A stretch of 25,378 nucleotides of DNA from DAINRZ01 sp964634885 (GCA_964634885.1 CAZWLN010000062.1:1-25378); one strand, 5' to 3'; shown: positions 7,824 through 15,696, counted from the stretch's first letter. Translations and numbers: made by a program. The notes: generated from the sequence alone by a model not told the origin.

Positions 7824-8963
7824 TCAATATTTCTCTGTCAGTATATTATTTTTATATTTGAGGAAAATCTGCTTCCAGTCTTCGTAATCCAAAGCATCCT
7901 GCGATGACCAGATGTTGTTAATATCATAGACAATCCCGTTTTCAATCCTGAGCGCCCCTAATGAACATTCCGGTTCTAATTGCAGGTCAAACCAGTCGCA
8001 TTCATAATCGATTTTCGGATTGTTCATTTTAACAAATACTATTGCTTCCTGGCCGTGTTTCATTATGAATCTTTCACCGAAAGCCGTATCGGGACGGTAT
8101 GGACGGAAATCTTCTGTTGCTGCATTATACTCGAAATGTCCCCATTTTGAATTCATAAACGTATATGGCGAAGATTGGAAACTGAAAGCCGGAGGATTGG
8201 ATTCATCATCCTCATCGGGCAATCTCACAGTATTAGCCGGCAGCGTCTGACCTTTAAGAATATCGAGAACGACAGCGCGATAATTATATGTGCGATCATT
8301 TATTGAGGCGCCTTTATCAATATAGGAATCAACCGACACAATCTTTACTCTCAAGATATAATCGGAGTATAGCACGGCAAAGTATGCCATCTGATCTGAG
8401 TATTCTTTTATTTCCCTGAGTTTGTTGAATGAATAGCATAATGTCTTAAGTGAATTGTGATATGGGCCAGAATAATCTGTCGTATCTCTCTTTTCTTTGT
8501 TGTCGACAACTGTTTTATTGCCATATTTGTCAATCGTGTACATTGCCATTTTCTTCCGGTCTTTCCGGTACTTGTAATAATCCACCTCGTTGACATATTG
8601 GTTAAAAACTACAGGAGAATAATCATTAACAATGTAAAGATGCTTCAACAGCGTTTTCATAGTATCTTCAAAACATGGCCAATGCCACATCAGAGTTCTG
8701 AATTTCATATCCGGACTTTTCAAAAGGCTGTCAATATACATATAACTTTCCAACACATAATCGGGCATACCTGCACTTACCGGCGGAAATGACCTGATTA
8801 TCGGAAAACACTGCTGGTACTTAATCTTCGAACTGTCAATCCACTTCGATTTCTGATGGTATCTTCCCTCGTTCAGGTAACGATTTCCCGATTCGTTCTG
8901 AGCAATGACCGGGCCTGGCATAATGAGCAGCCCTACAAAAAGTATTATTGTTGCGCGTATCAT
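7824..8963 (-). CDS. Secreted protein of unknown function, 379 aa
   Basis: The product starts with a clear Sec signal peptide (MIRATIILFVGLLIMPGPVIA, cleavage likely after the alanine at 21) and has no lipobox, so it should be periplasmic or exported. The mature part is rich in Tyr, Asp and Lys. It includes YILRVKIVSVDSYIDKG followed by RAVVLDILKG, and GERFIMKHGQEAIVFVKM, a beta-rich pattern often seen in Bacteroidota envelope proteins. I recognise no catalytic motif. It converges with hicB (10-nt gap). Its start lies in an AT-rich region without an obvious ribosome site. Confidence 0.75.
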   Translation of the reverse strand: MIRATIILFVGLLIMPGPVIAQNESGNRYLNEGRYHQKSKWIDSSKIKYQQCFPIIRSFPPVSAGMPDYVLESYMYIDSLLKSPDMKFRTLMWHWPCFEDTMKTLLKHLYIVNDYSPVVFNQYVNEVDYYKYRKDRKKMAMYTIDKYGNKTVVDNKEKRDTTDYSGPYHNSLKTLCYSFNKLREIKEYSDQMAYFAVLYSDYILRVKIVSVDSYIDKGASINDRTYNYRAVVLDILKGQTLPANTVRLPDEDDESNPPAFSFQSSPYTFMNSKWGHFEYNAATEDFRPYRPDTAFGERFIMKHGQEAIVFVKMNNPKIDYECDWFDLQLEPECSLGALRIENGIVYDINNIWSSQDALDYEDWKQIFLKYKNNILTEKY

Positions 8964-9136
8964 AATACAACCTTATAAATACTTTTTCCAATTTGAAAGC
9001 AATTGCATAGTAAGTATAAGTATTTAAAGCGTAAATAACAAAATCTTTTCGGTCAGATGAAAAATTTGGGGAGAAAGAGTTAAATTTCTTATTTTCATTG
9101 CTACGAGCCAACCCTGACTGTAATACGATATTATCA

Positions 9137-9312
9137 ACAGATGTTGAACTCCTACGGAGTTCTGAGATGTACTTTTTGTATTATGTTACAGATGTTGAAC
9201 TCCTACGGAGTTCTGAGAACAGATAGTCTTCTCCAACCCCGTCAGGGGTTGAATATCTGTAATAATACATCTCATGAATCTCTGCCAACCCCGTTAGGGG
9301 TTGTATATCTGT
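9137..9312. repeat. Four REP-like hairpins, two direct and two inverted
   Basis: Two identical 30-bp units (9137-9166, 9188-9217) carry ACAGATGTTGAACTCC-TAC-GGAGTTCTGAG, each with a hairpin AACTCC/GGAGTT. Two inverted, related units (9233-9260, 9285-9312) carry CCAACCCCGTNAGGGGTTG and end ATATCTGT, the complement of the ACAGATRTT start of the first pair. The set is therefore two outward/inward pairs of one palindromic family. The rest of 8964-9505 shows no gene on either strand. Confidence 0.8.
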
Positions 9313-9505
9313 AAAAACATAATGCGAATGGCTCAATGATAATAGAGTATCTCAGTACATAGAATTCATTATCTTTTCTAGGAAGAGAAGGACATAGATT
9401 CCTTCAAACTTCAACACAAGTAAAAAAATCCTGACTATTCAATTCAATATATACTTCATGCTTAATCCCCAAAAAAATTAACTTCCCTCTTTTCTTTCCC
9501 GGCGT

Positions 9506-9553
9506 TTTTCCTTATATTAGCACCACGTAAGTGTTTTCAAACTAAACTTGGCG
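9506..9553 (+). repeat. Leader repeat, copy 1 (plus orientation)
   Basis: Starts TTTTCCTTATATTAGCACCA and continues CGTAAGTGTTTTCAAACTAA then ACTTG. The same sequence, with 1-4 changes, occurs inverted at 14652-14693 and 15922-15963. It stands immediately upstream of a 31-codon ORF and then a secreted-protein gene, the same arrangement as the other two copies. Confidence 0.8.
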
Positions 9554-9559
9554 GGGGCG

Positions 9560-9655
9560 ATGAGAGATGACCGGAAGAAGAAGTTCAGCATCAGATGCTT
9601 CGGCTGCTGCCCGACGGCTCAACGCTCTTTTGATAGTGTTTTTTATTCCTTTTGA
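9560..9655 (+). CDS. Short ORF following leader repeat copy 1
   Basis: ATG 9560 to TGA 9653 encodes 31 residues beginning MRDDRKKKFSIRCFGCC. The ATG falls at the same place relative to the repeat as the ATGs of the 28-aa and 70-aa ORFs at the other two copies, whose products begin MQGIEKRGF and MQGNEKRGF. The products share an M-x-x-x-(E/R)-K-(R/K)-x-F start. It ends 12 nt before the next gene. It may be a leader peptide, a decayed gene start, or not translated at all. Confidence 0.3.
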   Translation: MRDDRKKKFSIRCFGCCPTAQRSFDSVFYSF

Positions 9656-9667
9656 TTGGGTGGAAAT

Positions 9668-10462
9668 ATGAAAGCAATAAGAAACCTATGCCTATTATTC
9701 TGCATCGTACTTTTTACGAATACAGCATATTCAAATGAATATGAAGCATTTGCTGAGAGGATACTCAACAATCCGGATAGTTTATTCGTGTATTTAAGCG
9801 ATTCAAGTAAAATAAGTAAATTTATCTATGAAAATTTACATTATGAATCATACAATATTAATAAGAATTATTTTAACTATATTAAAGATAATAATATAAA
9901 ACTAATAGAAAAATTTTTTGATGATTATGAAAGCCGAAAATTCATCACATATAATTATGATGATTTTCAAAATAATTCAATTATTCAAATATCTTTTGAG
10001 TATGGTCACCAGCCAAGGAAATCAAAAATATTTAAGTTATGTAATATCCATCTAATTACTTATCCTGTGAGGTATTATGCTGAAAGAATAATAGAAAGGC
10101 CAGACAGTCTCTATGAGTTTTTGAAGGATACAAATTTCGTCTATAATTCAGTACAAATTACCAGTAGTCTATATGTTTTAGATGGCGACAACAAAGCGCT
10201 GGTAATGAATCCGAACTGGTATAACTGCCGCGAAAAAGACAAAGAAAGCATCAGGGAATACCTGATCTACCTGAAAAAGAATAATCCTGAAAAACAAAAA
10301 ATGAAAAGATACCATGCAGGAGAAGAAATGACTGGCTATAAAATTTCTTTACGAGACCCTGAAAAAGATATGAATGTTCTTGTTGAATTCGTATTTCATA
10401 AGGATAAATCAAACAAATGGAGAATTTGCTCTTTGGAGTTCAGCAGTATAGTTGAAAAATAG
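9668..10462 (+). CDS. Secreted protein with an internal tandem duplication
   Basis: A 264-aa protein with a signal peptide (MKAIRNLCLLFCIVLFTNTA, then YS). I chose ATG 9668, preceded by GGTGGA, over the in-frame TTG 9656. The mature part holds two related halves. The first starts YEAFAERILNNPDSLFVYL (25-43) and ends IQISFEYGHQPRKSKIFKL (106-124). The second starts YYAERIIERPDSLYEFL (136-152) and ends VEFVFHKDKSNKWRICSLEF (239-258). The shared signature is AERI-x3-PDSL-x3-L. The first two thirds are very AT-rich; the last third is less so. Function unknown; probably periplasmic. It stands behind leader repeat copy 1. Confidence 0.75.
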   Translation: MKAIRNLCLLFCIVLFTNTAYSNEYEAFAERILNNPDSLFVYLSDSSKISKFIYENLHYESYNINKNYFNYIKDNNIKLIEKFFDDYESRKFITYNYDDFQNNSIIQISFEYGHQPRKSKIFKLCNIHLITYPVRYYAERIIERPDSLYEFLKDTNFVYNSVQITSSLYVLDGDNKALVMNPNWYNCREKDKESIREYLIYLKKNNPEKQKMKRYHAGEEMTGYKISLRDPEKDMNVLVEFVFHKDKSNKWRICSLEFSSIVEK

Positions 10463-10478
10463 TTTTTATTAGAAGCGC

Positions 10479-10502
10479 CGTTCTCCCTTTGCGGCGAGAA
10501 CG
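10479..10502. other. Small hairpin downstream of the duplicated secreted protein
   Basis: CGTTCTC (10479-10485) pairs with GAGAACG (10496-10502). There is no T-run after it, so it is not a standard terminator. It could be a REP-type hairpin. Confidence 0.35.
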
Positions 10503-10562
10503 TTACTGGGAAAAGAAAGCCCTGCATATTTACCCCCTGCGCAACAACCTGCCTGCCTCAAT

Positions 10563-10740
10563 TCACACATACTCCTCATGCCTTTGCAGTATTCCTTTTT
10601 CACGGCCGTCTGCAACATAGAACCAAAAATCTTCTGTTTTTTCGCCTATTATTACATAATCATTTGTGTAGTAACATGATTTTTTATTATTTTTATTTTT
10701 TGGGAAATTATGTAAAATTGAAAAATGATAGAAATTTAAT
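10563..10740 (-). pseudogene. 3' remnant of an unidentified gene
   Basis: In the 303-bp gap before yebC the minus strand is open from a stop near 10741 to TGA 10565-10563. Its last 37 codons read SCYYTNDYVIIGEKTEDFW then FYVADGREKGILQRHEEYV, which looks like genuine protein. The codons before it are A-rich and lack any ATG, GTG or TTG start, so this appears to be the end of a gene whose front is gone. I do not recognise the family. The yebC promoter must lie in the same stretch. Confidence 0.4.
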
Positions 10741-10765
10741 TATTAAGTATAAAATGAGGTAACTT

Positions 10766-11521
10766 ATGTCAGGTCACAGTAAATGGGCTAACATCAAACA
10801 CAGAAAAGGACGCCAGGACGCAATCAGGGGAAAAGTTTTCACACGTCTCGGCAAAGAATTAACCATCGCTGCCCGTGAAGGCGGCGGCGACGTCGAAGGC
10901 AACCCCAGGTTGAGGCTCGCCGTACAGAACGCCCGCGCGGCAAACATGCCCGGCGAGAACATCAAACGCGCCATCCAGAAAGGCACAGGCGAGATTGCAG
11001 GCGTAAACTACGAAGAAGTAAGATACGAAGGCTTCGGACCCCTCGGCGTTTCCGTCATAATGGAAGCCGTTACCGACAACAAGAACCGCACCGTCGCCGA
11101 ACTCCGTTCACAGTTCAGCAAATTGGGCGGCAACCTCGGAGAAACAAACACCGTGGCCTGGAACTTCGAACGCAAAGGCGTCGTAACCCTGAAAACAAAC
11201 GACATACCCGAAGACGATTACCTGGAGCATGTCCTCGAGTCAGGCGCCGACGACCTCGAATACGCCGAAGACCAGACAAGGGTCATCTGTGCAATGGAAA
11301 ACTACGCCGGCGTCAACAAATACTTTTCCGACAATGCAAAAATGGAAGTGGCCGAATCAAAGCTGGAATACATACCGAACGACATGGTAAAAATTACCAA
11401 TGTTACCGACGCTAAACGTGTACTGAAATTCATCGAGAACTTCGAAGAACACGACGACATCCAGAATGTCTTTTCCAACTTCGACATCGACGACGAGATT
11501 CTCGATCAGATTGACGATTAG
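10766..11521 (+). CDS. yebC: YebC/PmpR-family protein (TACO1-type translation factor)
   Basis: A 251-aa protein of normal family length. It opens with the hallmark MSGHSKWANIKHRKGRQDA and continues with GKVFTRLGKELTIAAREGG, AANMPGENIKRAIQKGTGE and YEEVRYEGFGPLGVSVIMEA. Members have been described as DNA-binding regulators and, more recently, as factors that help ribosomes through proline-rich stretches. A GAGG site precedes the ATG. It is the first gene of a five-gene run; yebC next to ruvC is a common bacterial arrangement. Nine bases separate it from ruvC. Confidence 0.97.
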   Translation: MSGHSKWANIKHRKGRQDAIRGKVFTRLGKELTIAAREGGGDVEGNPRLRLAVQNARAANMPGENIKRAIQKGTGEIAGVNYEEVRYEGFGPLGVSVIMEAVTDNKNRTVAELRSQFSKLGGNLGETNTVAWNFERKGVVTLKTNDIPEDDYLEHVLESGADDLEYAEDQTRVICAMENYAGVNKYFSDNAKMEVAESKLEYIPNDMVKITNVTDAKRVLKFIENFEEHDDIQNVFSNFDIDDEILDQIDD

Positions 11522-11530
11522 TAACCCTAA

Positions 11531-12091
11531 TTGCCCGGTAAGACATTGAGAGTACTTGGAATAGACCCCGGCTCCGTCATCTGCGGGTACGGAGTAATTG
11601 ACTTGAGGGACAACAAACTCTTTCTTGTGGAGTACGGTGTAATAAAGGCAAAGAAGATCAACGAAGCCCTGCCCGTCAGGCTCAGGGAGATATACAAAAG
11701 GCTCTCCGTGGTGCTGGAACGCACCAAACCCGACATTGCGGCCTTCGAAACAATGTTCTACTCGAAAAATGTGCAGTCGCTCATTAAGCTCTCCCAGGCA
11801 AGAGCGGCTGCCGTCGTTGCCGCTGCCATGGCCGACATGGCAATCGAAGAATACGCCCCGCGCGAAGTCAAGAAATCCGTTACCGGTAACGGCAACGCAG
11901 GAAAGGAACAGGTTCAGTTCATGGTAAGGAAGATGCTGTCAATCGAAGAGACACCCGAATTCTTCGACGCTACCGACGCCCTTGCCGTCGCCATCTGCCA
12001 CGTAAATAAAAGTAAGTCCTTTTCTACCAAATCATCGTCCTGGAGTGACTTCATAAAGAATAACCCGGACAGAATTGTGAAACCCCGATGA
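11531..12091 (+). CDS. ruvC: Holliday junction resolvase RuvC
   Basis: RuvC is the dimeric endonuclease that cuts Holliday junctions with the RuvAB motor. At 186 aa it is slightly long for the family. The catalytic acidic residues are visible: D12 in LGIDPGS, E73 in AAFETMFYSKN, D146 and D149 in FFDATDALAVAICH. The start is uncertain: TTG 11531 gives MPGKTLRVLGIDPG, while TTG 11546 gives a start five residues shorter and closer to typical RuvC; neither has a strong ribosome site. The stop overlaps the next start as ATGA at 12088-12091, so translation is probably coupled. ruvA and ruvB are not in the window. Confidence 0.95.
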   Translation: MPGKTLRVLGIDPGSVICGYGVIDLRDNKLFLVEYGVIKAKKINEALPVRLREIYKRLSVVLERTKPDIAAFETMFYSKNVQSLIKLSQARAAAVVAAAMADMAIEEYAPREVKKSVTGNGNAGKEQVQFMVRKMLSIEETPEFFDATDALAVAICHVNKSKSFSTKSSSWSDFIKNNPDRIVKPR

Positions 12092-12501
12092 ACCTGAACG
12101 AGATTACAAATAGTGTGGCTGAACTGCTCGCCCCCTACCCGCTGGCTTTCGGAGTGCTTTACGGCTACCATACCTACAACAGGGAGCTGTCGGTCTGGTC
12201 CGTAAAAATTGCCGTTTACACCGACGACGACAGAGTGTTCGGTAAAATCCGGGAAATGATCGACGAAACAGCGGACGACAAATTCAACTGCGAGAACCTG
12301 AAGCTCATCAACCTGAAAGACGCCTCCGAATTCGATTACTATGAAATTCTGATGACCGGCAAACCCATCTTCGTCAAAGACCAGGAGTTCTATTGCTCCG
12401 AAAAAGCCAGGGTGATGAAAGGCTATTTTGATTTCCTCGAACCTTACAACAAGCTGATGGATTATTCCGTAAAACTACTCGAAAGAAAGATCTATGGCTA
12501 A
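12088..12501 (+). CDS. MntA-like nucleotidyltransferase-fold protein, catalytic Asp lost
   Basis: A 137-aa protein that reads as a minimal nucleotidyltransferase (MNT). These proteins act as antitoxins of HEPT toxins by adding AMP groups, using the motif GS-x10-D-x-D. Here the matching stretch is LYGYHTYNRELSVWSVKIAV (24-43). Aligned to the family's LFGS...SDIDLLV, Ser becomes Y27 and both metal-binding Asp become S38 and K40. The fold (beta strand, loop, KIAVY strand, then helices) seems kept but catalysis should be lost. It overlaps ruvC by 4 nt and the hepT-like gene by 8 nt. Its codon use matches the housekeeping neighbours, so it is not a recent arrival. The pairing with a HEPT-type gene supports the assignment; the sequence is too diverged to be certain without a profile search. 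Confidence 0.65.
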   Translation: MNLNEITNSVAELLAPYPLAFGVLYGYHTYNRELSVWSVKIAVYTDDDRVFGKIREMIDETADDKFNCENLKLINLKDASEFDYYEILMTGKPIFVKDQEFYCSEKARVMKGYFDFLEPYNKLMDYSVKLLERKIYG

Positions 12502-12898
12502 CCAGGTGCAAAAAACAGCCCGCCTCGAAGCCCTCGCAGCGCGACTCGGCAGCTATCACACCATTCCCCGGGAATCGCTCGTGAAAGACTGCACCGAAGA
12601 ATGGGCTATTAAGTACGGGGCGCTCTCCTGCATTCAACTGAGCCTCGACATCATCTGCGACATCATCAGCCGCCGCAACTTCGGCCTGCCCCACAGCTAC
12701 AGGGAAGCCGTCAAACTCATCGAAACGAAAGGTTACATCGACGATGAGCTGTCCGGATTCCTTACGGACTGCATCGCCGTTCGCGAACACCTGCTTCACG
12801 GCGAACCGGAAGACAGCAGCAGTGAAGTATTCACTGTGCTGATCAACAGCCACCTATTCAGAAAATTTTCAGATTCCGTAAATGCACTTGAAAGATGA
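12494..12898 (+). CDS. HepT-like (DUF86) HEPN protein with altered RX4HXY motif
   Basis: A 134-aa all-helical protein that fits the HepT/DUF86 family. It has an ERxxLxYALxxxIQxxLDI-like helix (TEEWAIKYGALSCIQLSLDI, 34-53), FGLPHSYREAVKLI (63-76) and a motif helix CIAVREHLLHGEPEDSSSE (93-111). In active HEPT toxins the motif is R-x4-6-H-x-Y: R and H cut RNA, and Tyr is the residue AMPylated by MntA. Here R97 and H102 remain but the Tyr position is E104. It overlaps the mntA-like gene by 8 nt and queG by 4 nt (ATGA). The usual order is either way round in known pairs. It may be a domesticated pair with a structural or regulatory role, or an RNase controlled only by complex formation. Confidence 0.72.
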   Translation: MANQVQKTARLEALAARLGSYHTIPRESLVKDCTEEWAIKYGALSCIQLSLDIICDIISRRNFGLPHSYREAVKLIETKGYIDDELSGFLTDCIAVREHLLHGEPEDSSSEVFTVLINSHLFRKFSDSVNALER

Positions 12899-13839
12899 GC
12901 ACATCAAAGAATAATATATCGACCCTGGCACATTCGCTGGGATTCGTCAGGATTGGCTTTGCTAAAGCCGAACCCTTCACAAAAGAATACGACCATTACA
13001 AAAAGTGGCTTGCCGACGGCATGAACGCCGGCATGGAATGGATGGAAACGACTGCTGAGAAACGGGCTGACGTCAGCCGGGTTCTCGACGGCGCCAAGAC
13101 CGTCATCATGACAGCATACAATTATTTCACACCGTTCCGCCACGAAGTAACTTACAGCCCGGGTAAAGGTAAACTGTCGCGCTACGCCTGGGGTTCGGAG
13201 TACCAGGCCATCATCCTTCCTAAACTCAAACAGGTCTGTGCCGCCATCAGCGAAACTCACCGCGGCTCGAACAGTGTATGCTATGTTGACACAGGTTCCG
13301 TCCTCGAGAAGCAGTGGGCCGTAAGGGCCGGCATCGGCTGGCAGGGCAAGAGCGGCCTCATCATCACCAAGGAATACGGCTCATGGATCTTCCTCGGCAC
13401 CATCATCACCGACGTCGAATTCGAACCCGACTACCCGATCAAAAACTACTGCGGCAGTTGCACACTGTGCATGGACTCCTGCCCCACGGGAGCGCTTGTC
13501 AGGCCTTCGGTGCTGGACGCCCGCAAGTGCCTGTCGTACTGGACCATCGAAGCGTCCCCCGACAGGGAGATACCCTCTGTGGTGGCAAACAAGGCCCAGG
13601 GATGGATATACGGCTGCGACGCCTGCCAGAACGTCTGCCCCTGGAACATGAAACAGGCACCCACGAAAGAGGAACTCTTCAGGCCGCGCGACGGCGAGAC
13701 ATGCCTCGACCCCCGGAAGATACTCGCAATGACAAAAGAGGAATTCTCCGAACGCTTCAGGAAAAGCTCCCTCAAGCGGCTTAAGCCCGAAGGCCTCGCC
13801 AGAAACATCAGGGATATACTGAAGATCAAAGCCGGGTGA
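12895..13839 (+). CDS. queG: Epoxyqueuosine reductase QueG
   Basis: QueG is the cobalamin- and Fe-S-dependent enzyme that reduces epoxyqueuosine to queuosine at position 34 of tRNAs with GUN anticodons, the last step of the pathway. The 314-aa product has the catalytic acid D132 in YVDTGSVLEKQWA. Its two [4Fe-4S] sets are C186-x2-C189-x2-C192-x3-C196 and C212 with C241-x2-C244-x3-C248. It also has the cobalamin-pocket stretch SRYAWGSEYQ (95-104). It is the short form and lacks the C-terminal HEAT-like repeats of longer QueG proteins. It is last in the yebC-ruvC operon, with its ATG overlapping the upstream stop. No terminator hairpin is evident in the 127 bp that follow. Confidence 0.95.
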   Translation: MSTSKNNISTLAHSLGFVRIGFAKAEPFTKEYDHYKKWLADGMNAGMEWMETTAEKRADVSRVLDGAKTVIMTAYNYFTPFRHEVTYSPGKGKLSRYAWGSEYQAIILPKLKQVCAAISETHRGSNSVCYVDTGSVLEKQWAVRAGIGWQGKSGLIITKEYGSWIFLGTIITDVEFEPDYPIKNYCGSCTLCMDSCPTGALVRPSVLDARKCLSYWTIEASPDREIPSVVANKAQGWIYGCDACQNVCPWNMKQAPTKEELFRPRDGETCLDPRKILAMTKEEFSERFRKSSLKRLKPEGLARNIRDILKIKAG

Positions 13840-13966
13840 GAGGGGGGAAAGAGACAAATTCGATAATTCTTAAAATAATTAGTGCTCGAAGTGATATATT
13901 TCAAAGAACTTTATATGTAGCAACCTCGATACTTTTAGCTATTGTCATTTCGTTTCAATAGATATT

Positions 13967-14515
13967 TCATTTCAAAATACTATTATGTAATGGCCTTAAT
14001 AGTTGTAACACATATATATATTTCTTATTTAGTAATTCATTTAATATATGATATTCATATTTTTCGTTTGTTGTACTGGCAATATTATTATTACTTAATG
14101 TATTCATCGATAGATAGTTACCTTGATCAAAACAAAAAATCAGAATAAATTCATAATTTTTATTATAAAAGTAGTTAAGTTGTAAACTATGATAGAACCT
14201 TGTACTATCAATATCTTTATACCAAATGTTAACCTCTCTGAGTTCAATATTTTTGGGTAATTTATCGATCAATTCGCCTACATAATGTTCTTTTATTGTA
14301 TCATCAGAAATAATATTGAATATATACTCCTTTGGAGGTGGATCTGAATGCATTAATTGACAACTTGTCAGACTTTCATAGATCATATTAATTTTAAAAT
14401 TACACTTGTTTTCTTCTATGGCATAATGTAAGCTGTTTTTCTCTATCTCTTTCTGATTATTATCACAGGATACTAAAGTTATTATCAGTATAAATAATAT
14501 CATGGTTCTTTTCAT
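13967..14515 (-). CDS. Small lipoprotein of unknown function, 182 aa
   Basis: The signal sequence MKRTMILFILIITLVSC ends in a good lipobox (LVSC, Cys17), so the product is a lipoprotein. A GAGGA site lies just before the ATG. The body is AT-rich coding with many Asn, Ile, Lys and Tyr. The stretch IELREVNIWYKDIDSTRFYH followed by NYEFILIF resembles KNITLWYNDTNNRSRFIG and DYEIIFSL in the 189-aa lipoprotein at 16014-16583, so the two are probably distant relatives. It lies 37 nt behind the short ORF of leader repeat copy 2. No function can be assigned. Confidence 0.7.
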   Translation of the reverse strand: MKRTMILFILIITLVSCDNNQKEIEKNSLHYAIEENKCNFKINMIYESLTSCQLMHSDPPPKEYIFNIISDDTIKEHYVGELIDKLPKNIELREVNIWYKDIDSTRFYHSLQLNYFYNKNYEFILIFCFDQGNYLSMNTLSNNNIASTTNEKYEYHILNELLNKKYIYVLQLLRPLHNSILK

Positions 14516-14552
14516 TATTTCCTCACATACATTTCATCGTATTAGATTATTA

Positions 14553-14639
14553 TTAACATTTCATGACTAATGGTAATAAGGGGAAAAGGAATAGGCCCAT
14601 ACCCCCGACGTTGAAACCCCTCTTTTCGATACCCTGCAT
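14553..14639 (-). CDS. Short ORF within and after leader repeat copy 2
   Basis: ATG 14639 to TAA 14553 encodes 28 residues beginning MQGIEKRGFNVGGMG and then turning hydrophobic. Its first nine residues match the 70-aa ORF at copy 3 (MQGNEKRGF), and its ATG has the same place in the repeat. After the repeat ends the frame soon stops, so this may be a decayed copy of that longer gene. Confidence 0.3.
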   Translation of the reverse strand: MQGIEKRGFNVGGMGLFLFPLLPLVMKC

Positions 14640-14693
14640 ATCCGCCAACAGGTTTAGTTTGAAAACACTTACGCTGTGCTAATATAAGGAAAA
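14601..14693 (-). repeat. Leader repeat, copy 2 (long form, minus orientation)
   Basis: On the minus strand this runs from TTTTCCTTATATTAGCACAG through GCGTAAGTGTTTTCAAACTA to the start of a short ORF (MQGIEKRGF). It is collinear with copy 3 at 15871-15963 over 93 bp without gaps and about four fifths identical. Its upstream end begins about 12 bp after the stop codon of the 313-aa lipoprotein gene. Confidence 0.85.
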
Positions 14694-14705
14694 TCGAAGA
14701 ATATC

Positions 14706-15647
14706 TCAATTTCTTATATAGATAGGATATTTATATGTTAATAAAAATATTTGAGATAAAAGTATTTCAAACCGTTCTGAACTTTTTGAATCTTTTTTTC
14801 GTCTGCCTTCAATTGACAGTTTTTCATAACAATCAAATTCGTCAAGTGTGTTTACAATAATTGATGGATTAATATTATAACCAATACTACGAAAGTATAT
14901 TATCCTTTCGCTAATAGATAATAGAGCGCTGAAATAAGATATACCTTTTATTTCCGGGAAAATACTATAAATATCGATATGAGTTGAATCAGTAAAAAAA
15001 ATAAATTGTTTTTGATTGAGATTATGAATAACTGAATCTTCACAATTATTATCAAAAATAAATCCTATCGTATCTCTTTCCCTGATTATTTTTTTCTCAT
15101 CGATTTTGAAAATATCAACAAACTTTTTATGGTCTTTCTCTAAAGAATACATCATATTTGCTTTAATTTTTAATTTCTTTACCTCTTGCTTTTCGAATTC
15201 TGAATTGATAATTTTAATTAATAAACTCAGTGTTTTAGATGGTTTTAATCTTTCAATGATAGGAAATGTGTATTTATAATCAAAACTGAAACGCCCCGAA
15301 CAGTCTTTCCATTCTTTTGTATTGTTATACAGGAATGAATTGAAACCATATGGAATTTTACTGCAAGGATAACCTACATAATCAGAATAATAGGCGTGAT
15401 TGGGCCAGCCAAAAACAAACCACTGGTTTAAAGGAATATAAACCGGCTTATTTGATATGTTGGTTATTGAAATATTAACAAATAAAGTATCTTTTATGGT
15501 AGTATCCTTTACCTGATATATTACACTGCTGTCATGAAGGGTTTCTTCTTTGTAAGGTATTTCTGAAATTTCATGATATATTACTTTTTCTTCTTTCTTT
15601 TCACAGGAAAAGGCCAATATGATCAGACAAAGGAAAAGAATAATCAT
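14706..15647 (-). CDS. Lipoprotein of unknown function, 313 aa
   Basis: I chose ATG 15647, which is preceded by AAAGGA at good spacing and gives a clean lipoprotein signal MIILFLCLIILAFSC (Cys15). An in-frame ATG at 15695 would add 16 residues and spoil the signal. The mature part starts EKKEEKVIYHEISEI. The segment DTTIKDTLFVNISITNISNK then PVYIPLNQWFVF looks like an immunoglobulin-like beta sandwich that could bind or shield. The rest is AT-rich and unfamiliar. It follows the 70-aa ORF of leader repeat copy 3 by 49 nt. Function unknown. Confidence 0.72.
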   Translation of the reverse strand: MIILFLCLIILAFSCEKKEEKVIYHEISEIPYKEETLHDSSVIYQVKDTTIKDTLFVNISITNISNKPVYIPLNQWFVFGWPNHAYYSDYVGYPCSKIPYGFNSFLYNNTKEWKDCSGRFSFDYKYTFPIIERLKPSKTLSLLIKIINSEFEKQEVKKLKIKANMMYSLEKDHKKFVDIFKIDEKKIIRERDTIGFIFDNNCEDSVIHNLNQKQFIFFTDSTHIDIYSIFPEIKGISYFSALLSISERIIYFRSIGYNINPSIIVNTLDEFDCYEKLSIEGRRKKDSKSSERFEILLSQIFLLTYKYPIYIRN

Positions 15648-15696
15648 GTCCTTTCTTTGACTTATACTCATCATAATTTCATAATAGTTTTTCATC

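Noticed and set aside
9137..9312. Repeated hairpins considered as a CRISPR or an attI/attC integron array
   Set aside because: Only four units, two inverted, with irregular gaps of 15-24 bp and no integrase or cas gene.
13942..14148. Plus-strand frame of 68 aa rich in Tyr and Ile
   Set aside because: Antisense of the end of the 182-aa lipoprotein gene in AT-rich DNA; the minus strand has the signal peptide, lipobox and ribosome site.
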